DNA of 64,000 nucleotides from Caryophanales bacterium UBA5603 (lineage in GTDB: Bacteria; Bacillota_I; Bacilli_A; Izemoplasmatales; Hujiaoplasmataceae). Below, piece by piece: positions 9,333-18,907 of this stretch. Made by a program: the position numbers and the translations under genes. The notes under the pieces were generated by a model that was not told where the DNA came from, did no database searches, and saw nothing but the letters and a program-made list of their open reading frames with translations. The stretch's first letter is position 1. Every line of letters starts with the position of its first letter. The stretch covers positions 85,538-149,537 of the forward strand of contig DILB01000027.1 of NCBI GenBank assembly GCA_002424815.1. The letters are read 5' to 3'.

Positions 9333-9761
9333 ATGTTAAGACATTATGAACATTTAATTGGAAAATATCACTTTCGTTTTATCAATCAACGAATGGATTT
9401 ATTAGGTTTAACAGGGCCTTTGGGCTTCTATTTAATGGAAATAAATAAAGCTACATCAATAAAGATGAATCAATTGGTTGATTTAACCCCTTATCACAAA
9501 TCGCATGCAACACGAATGATTCTAAAATTAAGCGAGATGGATTATGTTGAAAAACTTGTCGATCCTATGGATCAGAGAGGGTTTATTCTTTTGATAACTG
9601 AAAAGGGACATAAAATGGCTATAGAAGTTAAAAAAGCTCACGAAGACTGGGAAAAATTGGTTGATGGTGCTTTGTCTAAAGATGAATATGAAGTAATGAC
9701 AGAACTTATGAAAAAAACCTATACCTATCTAAAAGAACATTTTGAAGAGGACCTCAAATGA
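9333..9761 (+). CDS. MarR family transcriptional regulator
   Basis: A 142-residue winged-helix dimer of MarR type. The recognition-helix region is TPYHKSHATRMILKLSEMDYV (about residues 53-73). The wing, LVDPMDQRGFILLITEKG (about 76-93), carries the conserved D-x-R-G. It overlaps the downstream ABC gene by 4 bp and sits directly after a palindromic operator, so it most likely represses itself and the exporter pair. The inducer is unknown. The start follows GAGGTAATCGT. Confidence 0.92.
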   Translation: MLRHYEHLIGKYHFRFINQRMDLLGLTGPLGFYLMEINKATSIKMNQLVDLTPYHKSHATRMILKLSEMDYVEKLVDPMDQRGFILLITEKGHKMAIEVKKAHEDWEKLVDGALSKDEYEVMTELMKKTYTYLKEHFEEDLK

Positions 9762-11515
9762 AAAAGTTGTTTAAGTATTTAAAGCCTTATTGGTTTGGTG
9801 TTTTGATGATGATTGTCTTTGTGGCTATCCAATCGATTGGACAACTACTATTGCCTGATTTTACTGCATCAATTATTAAAAACGGCATAAAAGTCGACGG
9901 CGGTATTGATCTTGAAGTTATTACAAAATATGGATTAATGATGATTGGAGTAACGTTAATCTCTGGATTAGCAATGATTGTCATATCCTATTTTTCTTCA
10001 AAAGTATCAACATCTTTCGGACGTGATATTCGACGCGACATTTTTAAAAAAGTGAGTGATTTCTCTTTAACTGAATCTGAAAAATTTGGGACTTCGACTT
10101 TAATTACACGATCGACAAATGATGTTATGCAAGTTCAGATGCATACAATTATGAGCTTTAGAATGATCCTCGCAATCCCGATATTAATGATTGGAGGAAT
10201 CATCTTAAGTTTACAAAAAAGCGTTAAATTGACAGCGGTTTTACTTGGTGGTATTCCTGCTTTAATTGTGTTAGTTGTAATTACATTTATCTTAGTTATT
10301 CCTTTATTTAGATCTATGCAAAAAAAGATTGACCGATTGACAGTTGTCGGCAGAGAAGCTATTAACGGAGTAAGAGTCATTCGAGCATTTGGACAAGGAG
10401 AAAAAGAAGTAAATCGATTTCAAGTTGCAAATAATGATTTAACAAATAATACGCTAAAAGCCGGAAGAATTATGTCGTTGCTCAATCCGATTGTTAATTT
10501 GATTTTTAATTTTGTTGTTTTTGGAGTGGTTGTATTAGCGTATGTCATTATTCAAAACTCTAATGGTATAATTCAAGATTATTCAGAACTTGCTAATTTG
10601 TACGCCGTAATTCAATATGTCACAATGATTATGTTTAGCATAATTATGCTTACCATCACATTCATCAATTACCCCCGAGCCGAAGTCTCTGGGAAGCGAA
10701 TCTCAGAAATATTAGATACACAAATTTCGATAAAAGATGATGCAGACGATACATACGATTTACACGAATTCAAAGGTAATGTTAAATTTCATCATGTATC
10801 TTTTAAATATGCGGATGCAGAAAAAAACGTTCTAGATGATATCAATTTTGAAGCAAATGTCGGGGAAACGATTGCAATTATTGGGTCGACAGGTTCAGGA
10901 AAATCAACAGTCATTAATTTATTGCCAAGGCTTTTTGATGTTTCTGAAGGTTCAGTAACCATTGATGGAATTGATGTACGACAAATTAAACTTAAGAAAT
11001 TAAGATCAATGATTGGGTTTGTTCCTCAAACAGCAACTTTATTCACAGGATCCATTTCTGAAAATATCACTTATGGAATTCAAAATGCAACTCAAGAAGA
11101 TATTGAGTATGCAGCTAACATTGCACAGGCAAAAGATTTTATTGAGGCAATGCCTGATCAATACGAATCAATGGTTGACCAAGGCGGAGTCAATTACTCC
11201 GGAGGGCAAAAACAAAGGCTATCTATCGCACGTGCTATTATAAGAAAACCTTTAATTTATGTATTTGATGATAGTTTTTCAGCACTAGATTTCAAAACAG
11301 ATGCAATATTAAGAAAACATTTAAAAGCTATTACCAAACAGGCCACAGTCTTAATAGTCGCCCAACGTATTGGTACTATCATGGATGCAGATCGTATTAT
11401 AGTTTTGCAAGACGGAAAGATTGTTGGAAACGATAACCATAAAAAATTAATTAAATCTTGCAATGTATATCGTGAAATTGCATTGTCGCAACTTTCAGAG
11501 GAGGAATTGTCGTGA
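9758..11515 (+). CDS. Heterodimeric ABC exporter, subunit 1 (degenerate catalytic site)
   Basis: Half-transporter with an N-terminal six-helix exporter domain (about residues 10-320) and a C-terminal ATPase. Walker A is GSTGSGKS (about 376), the Q-loop is VPQTA and the signature is YSGGQKQR (about 484). The Walker B end is FDD where a catalytic Glu is expected, and the switch histidine is Gln (VAQRI). These losses mark the non-catalytic half of LmrC/BmrC-type multidrug exporters. It is coupled by 4-bp overlaps to marR upstream and to the partner subunit downstream. The substrate is unknown; drug or lipid export is inferred. Confidence 0.93.
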   Translation: MKKLFKYLKPYWFGVLMMIVFVAIQSIGQLLLPDFTASIIKNGIKVDGGIDLEVITKYGLMMIGVTLISGLAMIVISYFSSKVSTSFGRDIRRDIFKKVSDFSLTESEKFGTSTLITRSTNDVMQVQMHTIMSFRMILAIPILMIGGIILSLQKSVKLTAVLLGGIPALIVLVVITFILVIPLFRSMQKKIDRLTVVGREAINGVRVIRAFGQGEKEVNRFQVANNDLTNNTLKAGRIMSLLNPIVNLIFNFVVFGVVVLAYVIIQNSNGIIQDYSELANLYAVIQYVTMIMFSIIMLTITFINYPRAEVSGKRISEILDTQISIKDDADDTYDLHEFKGNVKFHHVSFKYADAEKNVLDDINFEANVGETIAIIGSTGSGKSTVINLLPRLFDVSEGSVTIDGIDVRQIKLKKLRSMIGFVPQTATLFTGSISENITYGIQNATQEDIEYAANIAQAKDFIEAMPDQYESMVDQGGVNYSGGQKQRLSIARAIIRKPLIYVFDDSFSALDFKTDAILRKHLKAITKQATVLIVAQRIGTIMDADRIIVLQDGKIVGNDNHKKLIKSCNVYREIALSQLSEEELS

Positions 11516-13374
11516 AAAAAGAAAAATCATATAATCGCGGCAATCAGCGTCGTCCGGGTCCGGGAGCGGGTTTTCATGGTCCGATAGGTATGCCTGGGGA
11601 AAAACCAAAAAACTTTAAACGCACCACATCTCGTTTGATTCATTATCTCGGGCCGCACCTTCCGATGATTATATTCATGGTTTTATTTTCGATTGTCGCA
11701 ACTTTACTTGGAGTTATATCTCCAGATTACCTTCGGAGAATCATCAATGCATTACAAAATGTGATGACTGGAAATGCCGATAATTATTCACTCGATGAAG
11801 TTCAGAGAATATTCATTATTTTGATTGGATTGTTCTTGATTCGCTTCATCCTCGATGTGTTCGCAGCTCTCATGGGAAATCATGTTTCCAATACTGTCGC
11901 CAAAAAAATGCGCAATCAACTTCGAGATAAACTTGAATTATTACCCATTAAATATTTCGATGAGACAAAAACTGGTAACATTCTTTCAGTGTTTTCCAAT
12001 GATGTTGAGGCGGTCTCAAATTCCTTACAACAAAGTTTGATCTATATTCTTACCGGTTTTCTTCAAGTCATAGGCGTATTATTCATGATGTTTAGAATCT
12101 CATGGCAATTGACGATGATTGCATTAATTGCATTACCCTTGTATATTTTATCGACAACCTATATTGCTAAAACTTCTCAGAAAAAATTTAAGAAGCAACA
12201 AGCTCAATTAGGTAATCTTAACGGATATATCGAAGAAATTTTCACGGCTCATAAAGTTGTAAAACTATTTGGGATGGAAAATGAATCGTTTGAAGAATTT
12301 CAAACCATAAATTCCTCCTTGGCTAATGAATCGAGAGGAGCACAATTTATCTCTGGTCTCATTCGTCCTATCATGGAGTTTATCTCTAATTTAGGTTACG
12401 TTGCAGTCGTCGTTGTAGGTGGTATTTTAACCGGCGCAACCAATCCACTCTTAATTGGTGATATCACAATCTTTGTCACTTATCAAAAGAGTTTTGTCAA
12501 TCCAATCTTAAACATTGCATCTTTGATTAACACGCTCCAATCAACGATTGCTGGGGCTGAGCGCGTGTTTGATTTGTTAGACCAACCTGAAGAACTTAAA
12601 GAGCAAAACATCGATGAAATCGAATTAAATGGGTTTGAAGGCAATGTCCATTTTGAGAATGTTGAATTTTCTTATAACGAAGAACAAAAATTAATTGAAA
12701 ATTTGAATTTAAATGTTTTAGCGGGCAAACAGATTGCAATTGTGGGACCTACTGGGGCCGGGAAAACAACCTTGGTTAATTTATTGATGCGTTTTTATGA
12801 AATTAAAAATGGAATGATTACCATCGATGGAGTCAAATATACCGATGTTCCTCGTAAGAGTCTTCGTCGTCTTTTTGGGATGGTTTTACAGGATACTTGG
12901 TTATTTTCAGGGTCCATAAAAGATAATGTAGCATTTGGTAAGGAAGATGCAACCATAGAAGAAATAAAAGAAGCTTGTCGACAAGCACATGTTGATCATT
13001 TTATAGAAACGCTTCCCGAAGGATACGAGACAATTCTCAATGAAGATGCCTCAAATTTGAGTCAAGGTCAAAAACAACTTTTAACGATTGCGAGAGCTAT
13101 CTTATTCAATCCTAAGATTTTAATCTTAGATGAAGCGACTTCCTCAGTTGATACAAGAACGGAATCGTATATTCAAAATGCAATGAATTTCATGATGGAA
13201 GATCGGACATCCTTTGTGATAGCTCATCGATTATCGACGATAAAAAATGCAAGTTTGATTTTAGTTATGAATAACGGTTCCATTGTTGAACAAGGTAATC
13301 ATAAGGAATTACTTGATAAAAAAGGTGTTTATTATGATTTGTATAATAGTCAATTTGTTAATCCATTAACTTAA
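11512..13374 (+). CDS. Heterodimeric ABC exporter, subunit 2 (canonical Walker B)
   Basis: Partner half-transporter of 620 residues. A Pro/Gly-rich, basic N-terminal tail (first about 40 residues) precedes six membrane helices and an ATPase with Walker A GPTGAGKT (about 419), signature LSQGQKQL, Walker B ILILDE and switch VIAHR. Walker B and the His are canonical, while the signature has Gln for the first Gly. That is the expected complement to the degenerate first subunit: together they form one active and one inactive ATP site. A GAGGAATTGTC ribosome site and GTG start (11512) overlap the upstream stop. Confidence 0.93.
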   Translation: MKKEKSYNRGNQRRPGPGAGFHGPIGMPGEKPKNFKRTTSRLIHYLGPHLPMIIFMVLFSIVATLLGVISPDYLRRIINALQNVMTGNADNYSLDEVQRIFIILIGLFLIRFILDVFAALMGNHVSNTVAKKMRNQLRDKLELLPIKYFDETKTGNILSVFSNDVEAVSNSLQQSLIYILTGFLQVIGVLFMMFRISWQLTMIALIALPLYILSTTYIAKTSQKKFKKQQAQLGNLNGYIEEIFTAHKVVKLFGMENESFEEFQTINSSLANESRGAQFISGLIRPIMEFISNLGYVAVVVVGGILTGATNPLLIGDITIFVTYQKSFVNPILNIASLINTLQSTIAGAERVFDLLDQPEELKEQNIDEIELNGFEGNVHFENVEFSYNEEQKLIENLNLNVLAGKQIAIVGPTGAGKTTLVNLLMRFYEIKNGMITIDGVKYTDVPRKSLRRLFGMVLQDTWLFSGSIKDNVAFGKEDATIEEIKEACRQAHVDHFIETLPEGYETILNEDASNLSQGQKQLLTIARAILFNPKILILDEATSSVDTRTESYIQNAMNFMMEDRTSFVIAHRLSTIKNASLILVMNNGSIVEQGNHKELLDKKGVYYDLYNSQFVNPLT

Positions 13375-13400
13375 GAGGGTAAATATCCTCTTTTGTTTTT
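13373..13400 (+). terminator. Terminator of the marR-ABC operon
   Basis: AAGAGG and CCTCTT form a short stem with a loop of eight bases and a T-rich tail, starting at the stop codon of the second ABC subunit. Confidence 0.75.
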
Positions 13401-13472
13401 GGATTTTTATTGAATTCATCGTATAATAGTACTATATGTGAAATCATTATTTTCACTCAATTGGAGCAAATT

Positions 13473-14789
13473 ATGAAAGTTGGATTAATATCGTTAGGCT
13501 GTGCTAAAAATCTAGTTGATTCTGAAATGATATTGGGCATGGTTGAAAAAGGCGGCTTAGAAATTGTTCAAAGCCCAGCAGAGGCTGATTTAATCATTAT
13601 TAACACCTGTGGTTTCATTGAAGAAGCTAAAAAAGAAAGTATAGCAACGATAAAAGAAATGCATGGGTATCATAAAAAATTGATTGTCGCTGGATGTTAT
13701 GCGGAGCGTTATAAAACTAAATTGGAACGAGAAATGCCTTATATTGATAAGGTTGTTACTTTAAAAGATTATCCTCATTTTGGTGATATTATTCAAAACA
13801 TGCTTCATGATGATTCTTTGAAGTTTGGACCATTGGATTATCAAAACCGCATTATTGCAACTTCGGTTGTTACGCCATATTTAAAACTTTCTGATGGTTG
13901 TGATAACAATTGTACTTATTGCGCTATCCCTTTAATTCGAGGCCGTTTTAAAAGCCGTTCTTTTGAGGACATTGTCAAAGAGGCTGAAATGCTCGTACAA
14001 AATGGTGCCAAAGAATTAAATCTCATCAGTCAAGATACAACGCGTTACGGTTCTGATATTAACCTAAATAAATCTAGTTTATTACCAGAATTAATTCGTA
14101 GATTATCAAAACTTCCAGGTCTGGTGATGATTCGAATTCTCTATCTATATCCTGACGAGATTACGGATGAACTTCTTGATGAAATGAAGAATAATCCCTT
14201 AGTAGCTCAGTATTTTGATGTACCTATTCAACATGTTTCTACTTCAGTTTTAAAACACATGAATCGTCGAGGCACAAAAGAATATATTATCAATCTCTTT
14301 GCGAAGATTAAAAATATGATGCCAAAAGCGATACTTCGAACCACTTTAATTGTAGGCTTTCCTGGTGAAACAGAAGCAGATTTCGAAGATTTGAAAAAAT
14401 TTGTCATAACTCAAGAATTTGATCGTCTTGGTGTTTTTGCTTATTCTAGGGAAGAAGACACACCGGCATATGATTTTATTGATCAAATTTCAGATGAAAT
14501 TAAAAATGAAAGACTTGAACAGATAATGTTAGTTCAGAAGAAAATTGCATCTAAAAAGAATAAGCAACAAATCGGTCAGATTCACCACACAATTATTGAA
14601 GCTTATGACGAAGATTCACATTTCTATTATGGAAGAAGTTTTGCATTTGCACCTGATGATATTGATGGATATATAGTTTTTCAATCGAAACAATCTCATC
14701 AAATTGGTGATGACGTCGATGTTAAAATCACTTCAACCTTCGGATACGACTTAATTGGTGATGCCATTTCGAAAAGAATCGAGGAATAA
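13473..14789 (+). CDS. rimO: Ribosomal protein S12 methylthiotransferase
   Basis: Radical SAM enzyme that adds a methylthio group to an aspartate of ribosomal protein S12. The N-terminal auxiliary-cluster cysteines are Cys10, Cys46 and Cys75. The radical SAM triad is Cys143, Cys147 and Cys150 (CDNNCTYC), and the last 65 or so residues form a TRAM domain. At 438 residues it has normal length. The opening MKVGLISLGCAKN is RimO rather than MiaB. The ATG at 13473 follows TTGGAGC; the longer upstream frame has no family match. DUF368 follows after 2 bp. Confidence 0.95.
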   Translation: MKVGLISLGCAKNLVDSEMILGMVEKGGLEIVQSPAEADLIIINTCGFIEEAKKESIATIKEMHGYHKKLIVAGCYAERYKTKLEREMPYIDKVVTLKDYPHFGDIIQNMLHDDSLKFGPLDYQNRIIATSVVTPYLKLSDGCDNNCTYCAIPLIRGRFKSRSFEDIVKEAEMLVQNGAKELNLISQDTTRYGSDINLNKSSLLPELIRRLSKLPGLVMIRILYLYPDEITDELLDEMKNNPLVAQYFDVPIQHVSTSVLKHMNRRGTKEYIINLFAKIKNMMPKAILRTTLIVGFPGETEADFEDLKKFVITQEFDRLGVFAYSREEDTPAYDFIDQISDEIKNERLEQIMLVQKKIASKKNKQQIGQIHHTIIEAYDEDSHFYYGRSFAFAPDDIDGYIVFQSKQSHQIGDDVDVKITSTFGYDLIGDAISKRIEE

Positions 14790-14791
14790 AT

Positions 14792-15730
14792 ATGTTCTTT
14801 ATCTTGTTATTGAAAGGATTTATCATAGGTATTGCCTTTATTATACCGGGAGTCAGTGGAGGCACTTTGGCAATCTATTTAGGTATTTACGATAAATTGT
14901 TGCATTCAATCTCCCATCTGTTTTCAGAGTTCAAAAAAAGTATAATGTTTCTTATTCCGGTTTTAATGGGAATTATTGTTTCAATTGTTTTACTTGCAAA
15001 ATTGCTTGGGTGGCTCCTTGATATAAATTCATTTGTGACCTTATTATTCTTTGTTGGGTTATTATTGGGGGGCATTCCTTCACTTCATACAAAAATTAAA
15101 GGTCAAAAAATTAATCTAAGCCACATTTTTAGTTTTATTCTATCCTTTTCTTTTGTAATCTTGCTACTGATTTCCAACTTAACAAATAATCAATCTGAAA
15201 CTGGTTATTTCAATTTTACACTGAGTGTTTATCTTTTAATTTTTTTGCTTGGATTAGCTGCTTCAGCGACAATGGTCGTTCCTGGTGTGTCTGGTTCAGC
15301 TTTATTAATAACACTAGGGTTTTACACCGCAATTGTTACAAATGTTATTGGTAATATTTTTGATTTTTCAGCAATCGGTTATAATCTTCAAGTAGTCATA
15401 CCTTTTGGACTCGGCGCTTTGGTAGGAATATTCTTTATTAGTCGATTAATTGAAATTGCTTTACGTAAATACGCTTCTCAAACTTATTTAGCAATCATTG
15501 GGTTCATTCTGGCGTCAGTGATTGTGATGATTTTTGAAATTAAAGATTCTTCAACAGCCGTTTCTTTTACAGATCAAACACCGATATATCTCAATTTTGG
15601 ATTATTTATTGCTAATAATCTTTTAACTTTTGTTTTAGGTTTAATGACACTCAGTTTAGGCGTTTTTACTGCATTAAAATTAGTCGGAATTGACAGGCTT
15701 TTTTCTCATGATAAGCATCAAAAAAGTTAA
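14792..15730 (+). CDS. DUF368 membrane protein, candidate undecaprenyl-phosphate translocase (PopT family)
   Basis: A 312-residue polytopic membrane protein with about eight helices. Two related segments, IPGVSGGTLAIYLGIYD (about residue 18) and VPGVSGSALLITLGFYT (about 165), show the internal duplication typical of DUF368. Members of this family were recently shown to recycle undecaprenyl phosphate across the membrane for wall polymer synthesis. The family match is clear; the role here is inferred. It starts 2 bp after rimO and overlaps the next gene by 23 bp, so all three are probably co-transcribed. Confidence 0.9.
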   Translation: MFFILLLKGFIIGIAFIIPGVSGGTLAIYLGIYDKLLHSISHLFSEFKKSIMFLIPVLMGIIVSIVLLAKLLGWLLDINSFVTLLFFVGLLLGGIPSLHTKIKGQKINLSHIFSFILSFSFVILLLISNLTNNQSETGYFNFTLSVYLLIFLLGLAASATMVVPGVSGSALLITLGFYTAIVTNVIGNIFDFSAIGYNLQVVIPFGLGALVGIFFISRLIEIALRKYASQTYLAIIGFILASVIVMIFEIKDSSTAVSFTDQTPIYLNFGLFIANNLLTFVLGLMTLSLGVFTALKLVGIDRLFSHDKHQKS

Positions 15731-16505
15731 TGCCAAACATTTCATGACACCCACCAAGTTAGGAGATTATGACTTTACCTGTAATCCTTATGTGGGTTGT
15801 GAAAATGGATGCCTCTATTGCTATGCAGCAACGATGCCTGATGCATTAAACCGAGAGGTACCATGGGGATCTTACGTTGATGTTCGTTCATATCCAAATT
15901 TTAATATTCCCAAAAATACTGGTCGTAAATCTTTATTTTTCAGTTCAATGACCGACTGTTATCAACCAATTGAGAGTAACATACGATTGACACGAAAGAT
16001 TCTCGAAGAAATATATGAAAGTCAATTGGAAATTTCAATTTTAACGAAATCACATCTTGTTACTCGAGATATTGACTTGTTTCAAAATATGCAAAATCTA
16101 AAAGTTGGATTTAGTATTTCTTTGCTAGATTCAGATGCTACTATTTTCGAACCTCATGCCTCAAAACCTTCACAGAGGATGGAAGCTTTGAAAACGTTAA
16201 AACACTCAGGAATATATACTTATGTATTTATTTCACCCATTATTCCTTTTATTACCGATGTATTTTCAATTCTTGATTCTGTACGTGATTATGTTGATGA
16301 AGTAATGTTTGATACTCTAAATCTAAAAGATACGTCAAACAAGCAAAAGATGTTTCAGGTGATCGATAGCAAATATCCCCATATAAAAATGGCTTTTCAT
16401 GATGTTTTTGAGTCATACCACAATCATTATTATAGTGATTTAAAAGAAGAGATTATCAATTACGTAAATACACACCAACTTAAGTTAGGGTATTTATATA
16501 AATAG
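15708..16505 (+). CDS. Spore-photoproduct-lyase-like radical SAM protein
   Basis: A 265-residue radical SAM enzyme. The cluster motif is in CNPYVGCENGCLYCYA (about residues 25-40), a C-x3-C-x2-C triad with an extra upstream cysteine. The following pattern, VPWGSYVDVR and SSMTDCYQPIE, is that of the COG1533 SPL-like family, most of whose members have no proven substrate. No spore genes are in the window, so DNA photoproduct repair is only one possibility. The start chosen is the ATG at 15708, inside the end of the DUF368 gene. Its ribosome site is weak, suggesting coupling. Confidence 0.85.
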   Translation: MISIKKVNAKHFMTPTKLGDYDFTCNPYVGCENGCLYCYAATMPDALNREVPWGSYVDVRSYPNFNIPKNTGRKSLFFSSMTDCYQPIESNIRLTRKILEEIYESQLEISILTKSHLVTRDIDLFQNMQNLKVGFSISLLDSDATIFEPHASKPSQRMEALKTLKHSGIYTYVFISPIIPFITDVFSILDSVRDYVDEVMFDTLNLKDTSNKQKMFQVIDSKYPHIKMAFHDVFESYHNHYYSDLKEEIINYVNTHQLKLGYLYK

Positions 16506-16513
16506 GAGAAAAA

Positions 16514-17695
16514 ATGATACGAAGAATTAATTTGGAAAACTTAGAAGAATATCTTATTTTTCATAGACGATATCTTCATGAACATCCTGAGATTGGCTTC
16601 AACCTTCCCAACACTCATGATTATATTCAACTTGAACTTAAAAAATTAGGTATCGATGTAATACCACATGTTGGCATTAATTCATTGATTGGAATCATAA
16701 AAAATGGTGATGGACCCGTTATTGGATTGCGAGCAGACATGGATGCATTACCCATTAATGAAGAAAATAATCATCTTGAATATTGCTCTAAAACCTTAAA
16801 TGCAATGCATGCCTGCGGTCATGATGCACATACGGCAATTTTATTAACAACAGCAGCGTATCTTGTTTCCCATCTGAAATTGTGGAAAGGTACAGTTAAA
16901 CTTATTTTCCAAGAAGCAGAAGAAGGTCCTGACCCGGGTGGTGCTTCTGGAATAATCAAAAGCGGATTATTAGACGATGTTTCAGTATTTTTTGGGTTAC
17001 ATTGCGGCCCCCAAATTCCCACAGGTAAATTTGCCATTAAAGATAATGCTGCAATGGCAAGTGCTGACTATGTCAAAATCAAATTGATTGGAAAAGGGAC
17101 TCACGCAGCTTATCCTCACCTTGGGAGTGATCCAATCATCATGCAGGCTGAAACAATAGTCGCAATCCAATCAATTGTGTCAAGATTAATTGATCCGACT
17201 GAAAATTGTGTCATAACTATCGCACATGTTGAAGCGGGATCAACTCACAATGTCATTCCAGAATCAGCTTTTCTCGAAGGAACAGTTCGTGCATTCTCAT
17301 TAGAAGTTAGAAAGAAAATTGAAAAAGCCATTGAAGACGTTATTTCAGGAATTACAAGACGATATAATGGATCATATGAATATCAATATATCTACGGCTA
17401 TGATGCTTTGATTAATCAACCTAAACCCACATCATTTCTCAAAAATACGATTCTCGATGTATTTGGAAACGATGCTTTGATTGAACTAGACAAACCCTCG
17501 ATGGGAGCTGAGGATTTTTCTAAATATATCATTTACAAAACCGGAAGTTTTGTATGGCTAGGGACTAATATCGACGCTTCAACCGCTTATGGTCTACATC
17601 ATCCGAAGTTCAATGTTGATGAATATGCCCTTATGAATGGTGTTTTACTTTTTGTTAATCTAGTGATTAAAAATCAAAATATAAAGGAGATTTAA
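16514..17695 (+). CDS. M20D family amidohydrolase (aminoacylase/hippurate hydrolase type)
   Basis: Cytosolic di-metal hydrolase that removes N-acyl groups from amino acids or cleaves similar amides. The 393-residue protein has HEHPEIGF (about 22), LRADMDALPI (about 72), MHACGHDAHT with metal ligands Cys101 and His103, the catalytic pair Glu136-Glu137 (QEAEEGP), and GLHCGP. The Cys ligand marks the M20D branch. It lies 8 bp after the radical SAM gene and 3 bp before a second metallo-hydrolase, so the two may act in one salvage route. The substrate cannot be named from sequence. Confidence 0.92.
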   Translation: MIRRINLENLEEYLIFHRRYLHEHPEIGFNLPNTHDYIQLELKKLGIDVIPHVGINSLIGIIKNGDGPVIGLRADMDALPINEENNHLEYCSKTLNAMHACGHDAHTAILLTTAAYLVSHLKLWKGTVKLIFQEAEEGPDPGGASGIIKSGLLDDVSVFFGLHCGPQIPTGKFAIKDNAAMASADYVKIKLIGKGTHAAYPHLGSDPIIMQAETIVAIQSIVSRLIDPTENCVITIAHVEAGSTHNVIPESAFLEGTVRAFSLEVRKKIEKAIEDVISGITRRYNGSYEYQYIYGYDALINQPKPTSFLKNTILDVFGNDALIELDKPSMGAEDFSKYIIYKTGSFVWLGTNIDASTAYGLHHPKFNVDEYALMNGVLLFVNLVIKNQNIKEI

Positions 17696-17698
17696 ATA

Positions 17699-18871
17699 AT
17701 GATACTAATAAAAAATGCATATCTTTTAAGTATGAAAGACATCAATTATGAAACAAAAGACATTCTTCTAGAAAATAAGACGATTATTAAAATTGGTAAT
17801 TTAGAGACAAAGGATTATCCAGAAGCCATGTTAATTGATGCCAATAATCGTTTTGTCACTCCTGGAATTGTCGATCCCCATTGTCACATCGGCATTTTTG
17901 AAGAAGCTATTGGATTTGAAGGTGCTGATGGAAATGAAATGACCAATCCAGTTTATCCAGAATTACGGGCCATTGATGCAATAAAACCCCAGGATGTTGC
18001 TTTTCAAGAAGCATTAGAAGCGGGCGTAACAACGGTAGCGACCGGGCCCGGAAGTGGAAATGTCATTGGCGGGACATTTTGCGTAATGAAAACGGTCGGT
18101 AAAACGATTGATGATATGATTATTAAAGAAGAATCGTCCATTAAAATGGCGTTGGGCGAAAATCCAAAACGAGTATACTCTGGCAAAAGTCAAGCACCCT
18201 CGACCCGAATGGCATCAGCTGCTTTGATTCGTGATGCACTCATTAAAGCAAGGGAATACAAGACAAAACTCGAGAAATATGAATCTGATCAAGCTGCAGG
18301 AAAAGATGTAACGAAACCAGAGTTCAATCTTAAATGGAATTCACTTGCGCGTGTCTTTGATGGATTTCCGGTAAAGATTCACGCCCATCAGCAAGATGAC
18401 ATTGTGACAGCGATTCGCATCATTGAGGAATTCGGACTCAATGCTACGATTGAACACGCTACCGAAGGACATCTTATAGCTGATTATTTAAAAAAACATC
18501 ATCAAAGAGTCATTATCGGACCGACTTTAGGTTCTAAATCAAAATATGAATTAAGAAACAAGACATTTAAATCCGCAAAAATTCTTTTCGATAACGAAAT
18601 TGAATTTGCGATTATGACAGATCATCCAGTTATTCTTCTTGCGAATGCATTGACTCAAGTTGGAATATTCGTTCGTGAGGGGTTACCGGAATTAGAAGCA
18701 TTTAGAGCAGTTACTATTAATGCTGCAAAAATAAATGGCGTTGATAATCGCGTTGGATCAATTGAAATTGGTAAGGATGCAGATATTGTTATTTGGAATA
18801 ATCATCCACTTCATTATTTATCAAAACCTGATTTTGTCATTGTTAATGGCGAAATTGTTCATCAAGCATAA
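17699..18871 (+). CDS. Metal-dependent amidohydrolase (COG1228, imidazolonepropionase-like)
   Basis: A TIM-barrel amidohydrolase of 390 residues. The metal-binding His61 and His63 are in VDPHCHIG, followed by KIHAHQQDD (about 223), IEHATEG (about 252) and MTDHPV (about 305), which supply the other metal ligands and catalytic Asp. The terminal GSIEIGKDADIVIW strand is typical of the superfamily. It resembles hypothetical HutI-like hydrolases, but no histidine-degradation genes are present, so imidazolonepropionase activity should not be assumed. It is the last gene of the rimO-to-amidohydrolase run. Confidence 0.9.
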   Translation: MILIKNAYLLSMKDINYETKDILLENKTIIKIGNLETKDYPEAMLIDANNRFVTPGIVDPHCHIGIFEEAIGFEGADGNEMTNPVYPELRAIDAIKPQDVAFQEALEAGVTTVATGPGSGNVIGGTFCVMKTVGKTIDDMIIKEESSIKMALGENPKRVYSGKSQAPSTRMASAALIRDALIKAREYKTKLEKYESDQAAGKDVTKPEFNLKWNSLARVFDGFPVKIHAHQQDDIVTAIRIIEEFGLNATIEHATEGHLIADYLKKHHQRVIIGPTLGSKSKYELRNKTFKSAKILFDNEIEFAIMTDHPVILLANALTQVGIFVREGLPELEAFRAVTINAAKINGVDNRVGSIEIGKDADIVIWNNHPLHYLSKPDFVIVNGEIVHQA

Positions 18872-18874
18872 AAA

Positions 18875-18906
18875 AAGCGTCGGAATAATCCCGACGCTTG
18901 TATTTT
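18875..18906. terminator. Bidirectional terminator, amidohydrolase / ppa
   Basis: AAGCGTCGG and CCGACGCTT form a perfect 9-bp stem with a seven-base loop. An A-run on the left gives the minus strand a strong T-tail; the plus-strand tail is also T-rich. Confidence 0.93.
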
Positions 18907-18907
18907 A

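Noticed and set aside
15708..16505. Spore photoproduct lyase proper
   Set aside because: The protein is shorter than SplB, and no sporulation gene is present; only the broader SPL-like radical SAM family is supported.
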